Shown here one piece after another: positions 1 through 10,359 of a DNA stretch of 64,000 bases. The notes under the pieces are model-generated. The model was not told the DNA's origin. It was given only the letters and a program-made list of their open reading frames with translations, and made no database searches. The translations under genes and the position numbers were made by a program. How positions within the stretch are numbered: position 1 is the first letter of the stretch; each line of letters starts with the position of its first letter. The DNA is from Holtermanniella nyarrowii (Eukaryota > Basidiomycota > Tremellomycetes > Holtermanniales), in the NCBI GenBank assembly GCA_001600035.1, contig BCIT01000008.1, positions 458,836 through 522,835 on the forward strand. The letters run 5' to 3'.

Positions 1-1389
1 TGCAGATCGCGCAAGTAGTCTTCCTGCTCGAGTTGAAGACGTAAAAATGGTCCAGCTTCGACCGTCTCCAGAATGTGTCTTGTCCAAGCGGGAATCGAGT
101 TGACAGTCGAGAAGCGAGAATCAGGCGACAAGCTGCAATTGCCAGCGCGCCAGTTGTGACTGTCGACTCTGTAAGAATCGTAGCCGTACCAAGGACCAGG
201 TGCGTGGAGGGTGAGCTCAAGGGAGTCGCAAATTTTGTCGCACACCTTGAAAAGTCAGCCAATTCGCACGAACACAAGCGACCCACCCAAAGGGCCTGCC
301 GAGGAGTCTCCGGAGATGCCTCAGGTGCTGAAGAGACGGATTCTGAGGAGGACGGAGTGGAAGGGGGCGAAGGCGACAACTCTTGACCAGCAGCTTTGCG
401 AATACCCTGTCAATCGTTAGCGACAGTTGTTTGAGATGGCAAAGGCAGAAACATACCCTCAAGCGATCTTTTTCGTGATAGCACGGATTTTGCCGACATC
501 GAATAGATGGTCGGAGTGGGCACGTGGACTTCACTTTCGGTGTCGCAGCAGCCGGCGCAGGTGATGGGTTCCGATGTTTTTCAGCCTCAAAGCGCGTGCG
601 AGCATATGGGTGATGGCGGTTGACACCGGTCAACAAAGGCTAAGGGCATTAGCTTGAACAAGGTAAATTCAACCAACTCACAAACGCAATCCTAGGCTTC
701 GACGCGCTTCGCGCAAATTTGAACGCCTGCTCCGACTCGGAACGCGACAACTTGTGCTCGATATCAACATCACCGAAAGGTTTGGGCGGCTTGAGTGCGT
801 TACAGTTGAGAGGCTCGACAAGGTGAGGGGGAGTCTCTGGAGAAGACTCTGATGTAGGCGAGCCAGCTTCTGTCGAGCTTGGCGTGGAAGCAGGCGATGG
901 CGACACCACCTCGCCGGCATCTCTTCTGATAGCCTGTCAATCACGCGTCAGCAACAGTGACTGCAACGGACACAGGCAAGGACTTACCCTGAGGCGTGAT
1001 AGTTCATGGCGACACGGCATCTGCTGACACCGAACAGGTGGTCGCAAAGGACACTTGGACTTCACCTTTGGCGTCGCAACAGCCGGCACAGGCGATGGGT
1101 CGGCAAGCTTCTCGGTCTGATTTTGAGTGCGAGCGTAGGGATGGTAGAGGTCAACCTTGGTGAGCGTTGGCTGAAAATATCAGCGTGCGTGATAGCTGCT
1201 AGATCGGCTCACGCATGTAGTTCTACCGTTCAGTACACTTGAGGTCAACTTGATAGGCTCCACAATCTTGACGTTCGGCGCGAGACGCAAAGGCCTGAGC
1301 TCAATACCATCGCCGGTGATAGGCGTGACTGGCACCGGCGTGTGAAAGACGATGGGCTTGAGGACACGGTAGCTATCATCATCATTTGG
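1..1389 (-). CDS. Unrecognised protein with tandem Cys/Pro-rich repeat units (partial, 3' end outside window)
   Basis: I do not recognise the family. Reading leftwards, splicing short introns gives an open frame from about 1389 to the window edge, where it is cut off. It contains two diverged copies of one unit: a segment with HPYAR, then PSPxPAxATPKVKSxCPLRP, then RLR, an intron, and (A/G)IR followed by SPSPxSTPSS and SPETP. The first copy lies at about 1170-690 and the second at about 640-300. Introns fall at matching places in both copies, so the duplication included exons and introns. After the second copy, a 41-nt intron with a GCTGAC branch site leads into an acidic segment running to base 1. 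An upstream exon (frame ending KRVPP, about 1440-1490) is plausible, but I found no ATG, so the 5' end is unresolved. No signal peptide or catalytic motif is visible. Confidence 0.55.
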
Positions 1390-1707
1390 CTTGCGGACAT
1401 TGAGTTAAAGAAGTTGTTGTAATTATTGAGAAGAGGTGCCGGTTACTTTACCGGAGGGACGCGCTTCAGAAAGTCGCGACGTTCTTAAGCTATCCAATGT
1501 TTGATCAAAGCCCAAGATCCGAGTATCGTGAGGAGGGTCGCACTCCTTGCAGAGGGCCGTGAGCCCAATCACATCCCCCACGCCAGTAATCCGTCAGAAT
1601 ATTCATCACCTAACGTAACAACAATGCAATGTCCATATCGTCTCGTCTCGCAGAATGTGCCATACCGTCTCGTCTGTCGCGCTCAGTGCACCTTTCGACG
1701 CCTCGTC
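1390..1707. other. Intergenic or unresolved 5' exon region
   Basis: This stretch lies between the 3' end of the LEA-like membrane gene and the first supported exon of the repeat protein. It probably holds an upstream exon and start of the repeat gene. A short frame at about 1440-1490 precedes a convincing intron (GTAAAG donor, TTAAC branch, AAG acceptor), but no consistent ATG could be placed. Confidence 0.3.
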
Positions 1708-3073
1708 TCAGACACCGTTCGATGGCAGCTCAAAGGGGCAAGCGACATCAGCAATCTGCGTCGACATCGAAGGCTTGTTGGCCAGACCGACGATGGACAT
1801 CTTGAGCACCAAGCGGAATTTAAGGTCTGTCTCGTTAGCATCGTCACCAATGTGAAACTTAGGATCGCACCTGGTCGAGTTGTACCGGGCCAGAGGTGGC
1901 CACAAGCATTATACATGTTCGTCCCTTTCGATCAACCCCATCCGTACCACCCTCGCGCCAAACTCACAAGTCGTATCAGTAGCATTTATAGCTCCATAGC
2001 TAAACGTCACAGGCAGCAAGACCGGCTGATCAACAGCCTTAGCGACTTTATGGCTGCCGTAGTTGCCAGTCGCGATTTTCTTATTCGTGGTTAAGTCGTA
2101 GAGTGTTGCTTCAATGTCTGAGAATTGGACGGGGAGGTAAGAGCTTGTAGCGTCGGCTGTTCTATCAGTATTGCTTTTGAAAAGAACTAACCTTGAAGGT
2201 TCAAGTTGCCGTTAAAAGTGAAATTTGTTGGTGATCTGTTGAACGAGATTGTCGAGTTATCAACTGTAAATGGCAGCGGCTCGTAAAACTTGAAAGTTGG
2301 TGCACGAGGAATGACAAAGTAAAGCGTCACTCCCAGCCTGTCCGTCAGCTCTGCAGCCGCCGATCTCGAATACTCACGCAGCAAGGAAGAAGAAGGTAAA
2401 GATGACAAGCACCTTTCTCGAAAGCCAATGCACTCCACAAAGCCCTCTTTCATCCCTCTTGAAAGACCTCCATGCTTTTGAGCGTTTCTCCTTTTTCATA
2501 TCTGATTCTCCTCGTCTGGACATTGCATGCAGCTCGTCTCGTTTCCATCTGAATACAGCTTCAGCTTGTTCCTTTCGGTCGCTTGAAAGACTCACTCGGG
2601 TCCAAGGACAGGTACAGACACGAGTTCAACACCATCTTTGTTCCGCCCTTTCGTCTCTGTTTCCCCGTAGCCTGATTCGCTTTGTGCACCTCCTCCATAT
2701 GAATAAGTCGAAGGCGCGCCGCCGTGAGCCGATGGTGCAGTATGCTGATGTACAGGTGCATACCTGTCTTCATCAGCACTCGTCTCCTCCTGAGCCAAAA
2801 GAATCACTCTTCAACGTCTTTGCCAGATCCATAAACCTCAGAGTACTTCGGCCCAACACCATCGAAGTCCGCCCTGACATCAAAAGGCTCATCCCTTTCG
2901 TCACCTTCATCATATAAATCATGTTGTCGCATGCCCATATCGCGACTCTGACGTACGCGGCTGTTTCCGTAGCCTGCAGTCTCTAGATCGGGGTTGGTAT
3001 CGTAGTATGATCGCTGGGGCTGATGCTGCTGATGGGCCGAGTTGTGCGGGTAATCTTGCGAGAAGCGGGACAT
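1708..3073 (-). CDS. Single-pass membrane protein with a LEA-2-like extracytoplasmic domain
   Basis: Six short introns give one continuous protein. About 150 hydrophilic N-terminal residues (Tyr, Gln and Asp rich, then basic) precede one transmembrane segment, VLVIFTFFFLAA, followed by TLYFVIPRAPTFKF. The C-terminal part is beta-rich, with several N-x-S/T sites, YNACGHLWPGTTRP and a conserved-looking Cys-Pro near the end. Basic residues directly before the helix suggest a cytosolic N-terminus and a luminal or extracellular C-terminus. This layout, a cytosolic tail, one helix and a domain rich in V/F-N-N/S motifs, is that of fungal LEA-2-like membrane proteins of unknown function; the assignment is by architecture only. 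I chose the start MSRFSQDY because it is the ATG leading the open first exon. Confidence 0.72.
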
Positions 3074-3345
3074 GGTATGTTGTTGATTGGTATTGCGACA
3101 ATGCGTCAAGCGATTCAATGTGCAGATCCTTGAACCGCAACGCTAGTTTGACTGCGACCTTCCAGTCTTCTTTCAAGCTTAGAGGACCCGCCAAAGTGAT
3201 CTCGACGCGTACATACGTCTGCACCAAGAAGCTGCACAACCATCGATCTCAATCATCGCGGAACAAACAAAAGCCATACATCCCAAGAACCCAAACCGAC
3301 CAACTCTACTGACTGCCACTCAAGTAACCCAAGATTTCAGAGTAA

Positions 3346-4532
3346 TCACTCCTTGGTCTTCTTCTTCTTCTTTGTCTCATCAGCGCTTTCTCAGCACCAT
3401 AGCGATTGACTTACCTTCTTCTCCTCGGTCAAAGGCGTCGAAGCGACAACAGCCTCGACATCCTTACTCTTCCTCTTCTTATCCTTTTTAGCCGAGCTTT
3501 CGACTGTTGCGGGCGCTGCTACAGGAACAGGAGCAGGTACAGGCGTGGCGACTGCTGCGTTCTTCTTGGCCTTGATGGCTTTGGCGGGTGTAACGACGGG
3601 TGGAGGTGGTGCAACGGGCGACTAGCAGCAAGTCAGCTTGGTGTCTTGAGATAAGATGAGGAGATACGCACGGCAGCAGACGATTCGTCGCTGTCATCGA
3701 TCTCATCCTCAGAGTCTTCCGAATGGGAATCATCGCTTGAGGCAGACTCAGAGATGGCGTCGGGGATGGGGTTGGCGGCGGCCGCGTTGGCGATGGCCAG
3801 CTATTGGCGTCAATATCGGAACACTTGATACTCGGATTGACTCACTGCTCCCTCCTTGTTGCGCTTGTATTCGGCATCAACATCCTTGAAAGTGTCGTTG
3901 GCGTGACCATATGCCTCGACATAGATCTACACCATCAGATCCTATCCAGATCGCAAAAGTGGACAAACCTTCTTCTCCTCTTCATCCAAAGCCTTCCATT
4001 TCTCAGCAACAAGCTTCAACACATCCCTATAAGCCAATTCCTTGTGCTCATCCCTCAACTGCTGCATCTTTTCATTCTGGAAAAGCAGATAAGCACTGGG
4101 TGGACGTTTAGGCGCATCGGGGTCCTTCTTCTCCCTCTTCTTGCGAGGTTTCTTTTCTTTCAATGCCTGTCCGGATGCTTGGGCGGCCAAAGAGGCGAGC
4201 GAGGTGGCGGGAAAGTCGACGAGACCGGGAGTGCTTCCTGGGACTAGGGCTGCGAAATCATTGAATTGCTGAGCACAGTCTGCGAGTGCGTTGGCGACGC
4301 GTTGGCAAGAGGCGATCATCTGAGAGGTGTTAGTGAAGGTGGCAAATGAGGTCGTGGCGGGAAAGCAGTCTTCGAGTGGATGCGCCATTTGCCACCGCCG
4401 AAAGCTAGTGCAGACGCGAATAGGACGCGTGAATCTACCCGTGGCGTTCCAGCAAGATCGGCACACCCCGCCATGCAAAGCACTCACGTTCTGACGCCTG
4501 TTCTCCAGCTCTTCACTCATAAAGTCGGCCAT
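3346..4532 (-). CDS. HMG-box chromatin protein (HMO1/NHP6-like)
   Basis: The protein starts MADFMSEELENRR. After a roughly 155-nt first intron comes a 100-residue N-terminal region, then a Lys/Arg tract (KKPRKKREKKD) that leads into one HMG box. Box features visible are PKRPPSAYLLFQ, a central W in VAEKWKAL, and FKDVDAEYKRNK at the end. The box is interrupted by an intron. The C-terminal half holds an acidic Ser/Asp/Glu stretch, an Ala/Pro/Val linker and a Lys-rich end, KKKKTKE. HMG boxes bend DNA; a single box with N-terminal extension plus acidic and basic tails fits a chromatin-architecture protein such as Hmo1 in rDNA and ribosomal-protein promoters, but orthology is not shown. It is divergently placed from ATP10, 504 bp apart. 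Confidence 0.85.
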
Positions 4533-5036
4533 AACAGTGGAGGTCAGTCTGTTCTTTCGAAAAAAAGGCGAGAGAGCGCAAAGAAAGGGGGCGGGTAGAT
4601 CAGAGATAACCACACGAAAGCCGAGCGCAAGACCAAGACAAAGGTATACACAAAGCAAGACAAGAAAAGGAAGAAGTAATGTCAGCATATGATCTTTGTA
4701 ATAAAAGTGCCACTTGCCTTGTTGTTACTTTGAAAAAAGAAGTCAGAACAACAAAACGGGGTTGTTTGTTGTTTGGGAATTGGGAAGAAAAGCTTGTTCA
4801 AATGATTTTTGTAATGGGATTATAATTTAAAATACTAATAACCAGCTTTTCTTGCTCTTTCTAATGCGTCTTCTGATCCCGCTAATGAGCATCAAGCACA
4901 TGTCAATCACAAGCTAGCTTCGCGGCCGGAGCTGCGTTGCAGCGCTGATAATCCAACTTTTTCAAACTCTTGTGCATCATCAAACTGCTGTTCCAACAGC
5001 CAGACACAGTCTGTGAAAGCTTCCCTTACTTTCAAA
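4533..5036. promoter_or_regulatory. Divergent intergenic region between the HMG-box gene and ATP10
   Basis: No gene is visible here. The middle (about 4700-4850) is AT-rich with poly-A/T runs and a TATAATTTAAAA-like tract near 4818, consistent with a nucleosome-depleted bidirectional promoter. A CAAAATG context precedes the ATP10 start. Confidence 0.4.
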
Positions 5037-6150
5037 ATGTCTCATAGAGCTTCAACGCGCTTGCTAGGCTCTACTTTGGAGCTCCTACGACCAGCAGCGT
5101 CGACATCTCGCCAACCACTCCAACTACCTGCATACCGGTACAATTCCACCTCTGCAGCAGCAGCCAAACAGCCAGCTCGACCAACAACAACGGCACAGCC
5201 CATCAATGCGCTTCCAACCCTCCCAAGACCACTCGGCGTTTCAGCACCACCAAATACGCAGTCCAAGACGTGGAAAGAGAAGAAGGCTGAATTGTTGGAT
5301 GAGGAGCGGCATAAAGCCAAGCGTAAAGCTCTGTCAGTCTTTTCGTTCTCATCAAGCGGCCTACTGATGAAATAGTGTGAAAGAAGCGACGCAGGGATAT
5401 TTCCATGACTACAACTTGATGAAAAAGGCGAATGGAGGCAAGCTCTGGATTGCGCCGCCTGTTCTGATCCGAGAGGACGTGCGTCTCTGATTCGACTTCA
5501 TGCCAGCCGTTGACTGTACAGCGGGCACTGTACTTTCCCGACATTACCGGCAAATCCCTCCTGACACGAGGGACAGTCCATACGACTGATCTGCTTCAAG
5601 GCAAGTCGACACTCGTCACAATCCTCAACACTCGGATATCAGAAGTCAGTCTCTCATTTAGCCTATTCACACATGAGCTGATCTATCAGGAACAAGCGCT
5701 GCGATTTGTTCAGCCAACATTAGAAGACTGGGAAGGTCAACCGGGCTTTCAATACGTTCAAGTCAGTTTCATATTTCCGTGCTCAATGGCCACGCTGACT
5801 TGCCGGCAGATCAACCATCAACCAAACCCACTCAAGTCAATGCTTCTCCAACTATTCATGTCGTCTCTGAAACGCACAATTCCGGAAGACAGATGGGAGG
5901 GGTATATGGTTTCTGGTGGCGAATGGGGTGATGTGCGTCCTTCTTTTTTCGGCACGCTGACAAGGAACAGATTAAAGAACCACTAGGGATCGAGAACAAG
6001 ATGCTCGGATACGTGTATCTTGTTGATGCGGACTGTAAAGTCAGGTGGGCTGGGTGCGGAATGGCGAATGAGGAGGAGACGGCGAATTTGAGGAGGGCGA
6101 CGGCTGTGCTGATGGGTCGCATGAACGGGACGACGGCGGAGACGGTGTAG
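5037..6150 (+). CDS. ATP10: Mitochondrial F1Fo ATP synthase assembly factor ATP10
   Basis: ATP10 is an inner-membrane chaperone for Atp6 during assembly of the Fo part of ATP synthase. The N-terminus is Ser/Arg/Ala-rich without acidic residues (MSHRASTRLLGSTLELLRP), as expected for a mitochondrial presequence. After five short introns the family core is readable: FPDITGKSL, a thioredoxin-like segment with LVTILNTR, then EDRWEGYMVSGG and GIENKMLGYVYLVD, ending in DCKVRWAGCGMANEEE. The final W-A-G-C/S-G-x-A block is the typical ATP10 C-terminus. An in-frame GTG lies upstream at 5013, but the ATG at 5037 is in good context and begins the presequence. Length after splicing, about 290 residues, fits the family. 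Confidence 0.92.
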
Positions 6151-6386
6151 ATGTATTGCATGGCATCGTTTGTTTGTGCGTAACTCCCAAGTTCACAGTC
6201 TCATTGTGGAGCGGCTGACCGCGCTGCAACGCCTCCCAATGGATCCGCATGAGTCCGGAGTCGAAGCAGTCTGCAAAAGATGTCGACCCATCAGCATCAA
6301 CCTAGGGCACAACCGCTGGAAAGAAGATGATACATCTCCAACTGCTAGCATGGGGTCAATAGACTACCATCAGATGTCACACCCGT

Positions 6387-6668
6387 TCATTGATTCGTGA
6401 TCACTTCCCACCCAGGCTCGCAGATGACATGTTCGAATCTGTTGGAGGAGATGCCCATAATCGTACCGTTGGCGGTGAAGCTGATGATGACGTGATTGAT
6501 ACCTTGGCTGCTGAGACGTTCATTCTGCCTGGCGCGAGCTGCGTTACAGACGGCGACAGCCACTTCGGACCCTGGCGTAAAAAGCTCGTCATAGTTGTCT
6601 GCCTTGCGGCTAAGAACGTTGTTGTTGTCATCTCTGTAAAAGGTAATGGAAGTGGAAGTGGACGACAT
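6387..6668 (-). CDS. Small single-exon ORF, 93 aa, unknown
   Basis: MSSTSTSITFYRDDNNN begins a 93-residue intronless frame ending EPGWEVITNQ. It is mildly acidic, has two Cys, no signal peptide and no membrane segment. The main support is position: an ATAAAAG TATA-like box lies at 6711-6720, about 45 nt upstream of the ATG, like the other small ORFs at 44,922 and 57,402. I do not recognise the family. It could instead be chance, since the opposite strand is also open for about 100 codons here. Confidence 0.45.
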   Translation of the reverse strand: MSSTSTSITFYRDDNNNVLSRKADNYDELFTPGSEVAVAVCNAARARQNERLSSQGINHVIISFTANGTIMGISSNRFEHVICEPGWEVITNQ

Positions 6669-7593
6669 TGCGGCAAAGAAGTAGGTGAGACATAAGCCTG
6701 CGTCTGTCCAGCTTTTATGCTGTCCCGAGACTTGTGCATACTCGGCATGATAGGCTTTGCAAGACAGACTGCCAAAGGACGACGAAGTGAAAGCATGTGC
6801 AGCCCTTTGAGTACGGTTGCCGAAGGATTGAGGCTCTCGGCCGGCAAATCCAAGATCGTAGAAGACCAAGGAGTTGTGAATACGGCAAGGCAAGTTGATT
6901 TTACAAAGGTGTCAACCTTTGTCTCGTCCGTGATCCCTTGTCACTCGTCAACATTGTCAGTCTAGCGATTTGCCGCTCGACTTGCTGCTAGCAAAGCGAG
7001 AGGAAAAGAACAGTCCGGACGCTGTATCCAGACTTCACAACTACGCGGATCTGCCCTCCGGACCTAATGAGTCAGCTCATGATTGATACAGGTTCCTCTG
7101 CTATGAAGTTAACTATCGATGACTGAGTTTGAGCGTAGACTGAATGGAGCACGCGTGCTGAACTCCCGAGTCCCGACGCAGTGACGCTCGGTGGAAGGCT
7201 CCGCACGAATCCGAGCTGATTTGAGGATCGAATAGATGATGATCAAGGAGACGTGTCCCTGCAGAAGTGAGCTGCAAACGATCCATGGTGACACAATAGC
7301 AAAGCTTGCACGGTATGAACTCAATGAAATTTACGTTGCAGCTTCGGGTGGTCTGTATCAGATAACGGGTCAAGACCCACGACCAAGTAGCTACGCGTGC
7401 ACCCTGCCCACGAGGTCAAGTCGCCACCCTGACTTTTCGAGCCGACACCTCACTTGAACACGACGAGGAAGCAATCCGTGGAAGAACAACACTTAGCTGA
7501 GGGTCACCGATCCACGATCTCACCCACGTAGTGTACATTGCGGTCTCATAGCAAAGAGTGCTGCTTGATCGTGTAGATCTCAAGGCGCCCATT
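6669..7593. other. Intergenic region, no supported gene
   Basis: About 925 bp separate the small ORF from the FTR1-FAD1 gene. Apart from the TATA-like box at 6711-6720 there are only short frames in several phases and no domain. It must contain the FTR1-FAD1 promoter. I did not identify an iron-regulator site with confidence. Confidence 0.4.
6711..6720 (-). promoter_or_regulatory. TATA-like box of the small ORF at 6387
   Basis: Reads GCATAAAAGC on the minus strand, about 45 nt before the ATG of the 93-aa ORF. The spacing matches the TATA boxes before the other small ORFs. Confidence 0.45.
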
Positions 7594-10318
7594 ATGCCAG
7601 ACATCTTCTCGGTGAATACAGAAGCTCCTTTTGTTTAGCAAAAGACTAACATACCAGCCCGTGGCGTTCTTCATTCTGCTTAGAGAAGCCAGTACGTTTT
7701 CATTATTTCTCAAACTTGACTTTCAGCAGCTGACCCAGCATAGTCGAGGCCGGAATCATCAGTGAGTCCATATTTTTCTCCGTCGAGCTAACATGACCCA
7801 GTCGCAGTCTTGCTAGGCTTTGCAGAGCAGATCATGGTCTCTGGTCCGGCACCTGTTCCCGGTCGAACAAGCGAGCCGATCTCGAACAAGGCGATGAATA
7901 CGTCGAACGAGCGGCTACTGAGACAAAGCGGCTATGGCGAGGATAGCTATGGGGCTGCTTCGGGTTCGCACACGCCGATCCGAAGCGAGGAGACAGCTAT
8001 GGCTGCACAGGAAGGGGAGTTAAGAAGAAGAGAAGTGATCAGGCGGATGAAATTTGAAGTCGGTTACCGGTTATTCCCGACAGCTGACAATGTAGATCTG
8101 GGCTGGTGCTTTGGCTGGTGGCGCGACCGCTTTGGCTTTGGGTTCTGCCATTCTCGTTGTGGTCAGTCTCTTCATATTGTGCAAGTCGAGCTGACAGGAT
8201 GCAGTTCTACCTCAAGCTACATAATGTATGGCAGTCTGCTGAACAGTTGTGGGAAGGCATCTTCTGCGCGATTGCTTCATTCTTGTACGTCCACTCAAAG
8301 ACTAACTACCGTCACTGACAATTCAGAATCCTCATCATGGGTCAGTGTGACTCGCAGCTGCTCGTCAAGCTAACGTCCCAGGTCTTGCTTTCCTCCGCAT
8401 GGATCACGCACGCGTCAAATGGCGTATCAAGCTCGCCGAGTCCTTTGAAGCGCAGTCGAGTGGTGTAGCCGGTACAGGTCGATCCAAGGGCTCTCTGCTG
8501 CTGTTCTGGTTGCCCTTTGTGACTGTCCTACGCGAAGGATTGGAAGGAATCGTATTCATGGGAGGTGGTAGGTCGCACAGGGAGTCGGTGCAGAAGCTGA
8601 TCTGGTAGTTTCGTTGACTGAAGCACCGTCTTCGATTCCCTTGGCTGCTGTCACCGGCATCATTGTTGGCGCTGGTATCTGTGCGTCTTGATTGCCATTG
8701 GGAGTACACTGACAACGTAGCTCGCCTATTGTACTCGACAGCATCAGGTCAGACCCTCCACACCTTCTTGACAACATCGACCTGCCTTCTCTTCCTCATC
8801 GGCGCTGGTCTGGCTTCACGCGCCACGGGATTTTTCGAAGCGAAATACTACATTCAGCACGTCGGGCTCGCAGCTGCTGAAAGCGGAAATGGTCCAGGAA
8901 GCTTCAGAGTCGCAGGTAACGTTTGGGCTATGCCTTGGGGAAATCCCGAGCCTGGAGCAGAGGGAACGAGTGGCTTCTGGCAGCTTGCGAATTCGTTGGT
9001 CGGCTGGAATAACGTGGCTACGTTTTGGACAATGTGAGTCATCTGGAGCAGCGTGACGAAGCTGACCGGGCAGCACGACATATATCTTGTACTGGGTCTT
9101 CATCATCGGTTATCTCATCCATCGCAAGTATATCGAAGGCCGGACATCAGTCCTGGGCCGTCTATCTGCTCGCGGTCTTCGCAGGCAACAGGCCCAGCGC
9201 GCAGGTTTTGAGATTGAGCGCGACGACGAGCATGATGCTTTGCTTGGTGATACGGATGACGAGCAGGAGCACACGAGGGTGACAGAACCGCTTGATCGAG
9301 AGGCTTTCTTGCGCGTTCTACAGTGGGCTAAGAAAGGCGATGCGCTTGGACTCAAGATCAGGACGTCGTTGGAAATCATCAATGGAGCTATTGATGAACT
9401 TGGGTGAGTGATAGTTACGGGATGAGCGCGTGTGCTGATGAGCAGTGAACCTGCTGTTGCTATGAGCTTCAACGGTGGTAAAGACTGTACAGTTCTTGTA
9501 CATCTACTCGCAACAGTCCTTTTCACGCGCCACAATTCCATCCCGGATGATCTCAAAATTAAAAGCATCTCACCTGCCGACGCCCTAGCCCACGATGGCG
9601 AGCACGGCGCCCCAAAAACCTATCGTGACGAGCCACCCTTCATCTCCGACCCCGTCGCTCCCCCTCCACCAATCCACGGACTTGCGGCACCATCAACATG
9701 CAAAGCAACGCATCACCACCAACGCCATGCCGGCAAGCTCTATCCACCGATCCGTTCCGTCTACATCACAGCCCCCTATCCTTTCGAAGAGATGGAGGAA
9801 TTCGTATTGGACTCGGTGCAGGTGTATAACCTTGATCTTTGGCGGTTCGGCGGTGGCATGAAGGCTGCGCTGGAAGAGTATCTCAAGTGCGAGGGTGGTA
9901 AGGATGTCAAGGGTGTTCTTGTTGGGACGAGACGTGGGGATCCCAATGGAGGTGCGTATCCGAGCTGTCTGACCGCCTCGGGCTTACTTGGCAGTTTCTG
10001 TCCCTATAATCGCGCAGACGGATCCTTCGTGGCCTCAATTTCTGCGGATACACCCCATCTTGCACTGGTCGTACAAGGACATTTGGGATTTCCTCAGGAA
10101 GCTCCAGGTCCCCTGGTGCAGTCTATATGACCGCGGCTACACCTCTGTCGGGTCCACAAACAATAGCTTTCCCAACCCATTGCTGAAAAACTCTTCGGCG
10201 CCATCAGGCTGGAACCCGGGATGGATGCGTGAGTATTTATGGCCTGCGACAAGAAACTGACGATACAGTCCAGGATGAAAGTCAGGAACGAGCAGGCCGA
10301 AGCGATCGTAGAGACTAG
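7594..10318 (+). CDS. FTR1-FAD1: Iron permease FTR1 fused in frame to FAD synthetase FAD1
   Basis: The model has about 13 introns and encodes roughly 700 residues. The first 60% is a high-affinity iron permease of the plasma membrane: an N-terminal FFILLREAIEAGIIILLGF carrying the first R-E-x-x-E motif, a second motif in VLREGLEGIVFMGG, and several membrane helices ending YILYWVFIIGYLIHRKY. Without any stop, the last permease exon continues through an acidic linker (LLGDTDDEQEH) into FLRVLQWAKKGDALGLKIRT, and after one 44-nt intron into AMSFNGGKDCTVLVHLL, the ATP-pyrophosphatase loop of FAD1. Later FAD1 motifs are GTRRGDP, WCSLYDRGYTSVG and DESQERAGR at the end. FAD1 makes FAD from FMN and ATP. 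The exon spanning the junction (about 9076-9404) has no in-frame ATG, so FAD1 cannot start independently there. The linker falls on the expected cytosolic side. Convergent with GCN20, 41 bp apart. Confidence 0.85.
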
Positions 10319-10359
10319 TGTACAGAAAACATGTATGGCATAGCATGGCTGGACTACAA

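Noticed and set aside
9405-10318. FAD1 as a separate gene starting at the ATG of AMSFNGGKDC
   Set aside because: That start would remove the helix preceding the nucleotide loop and leaves the upstream exon, which clearly encodes the FAD1 N-terminal helix in the same frame, unexplained.
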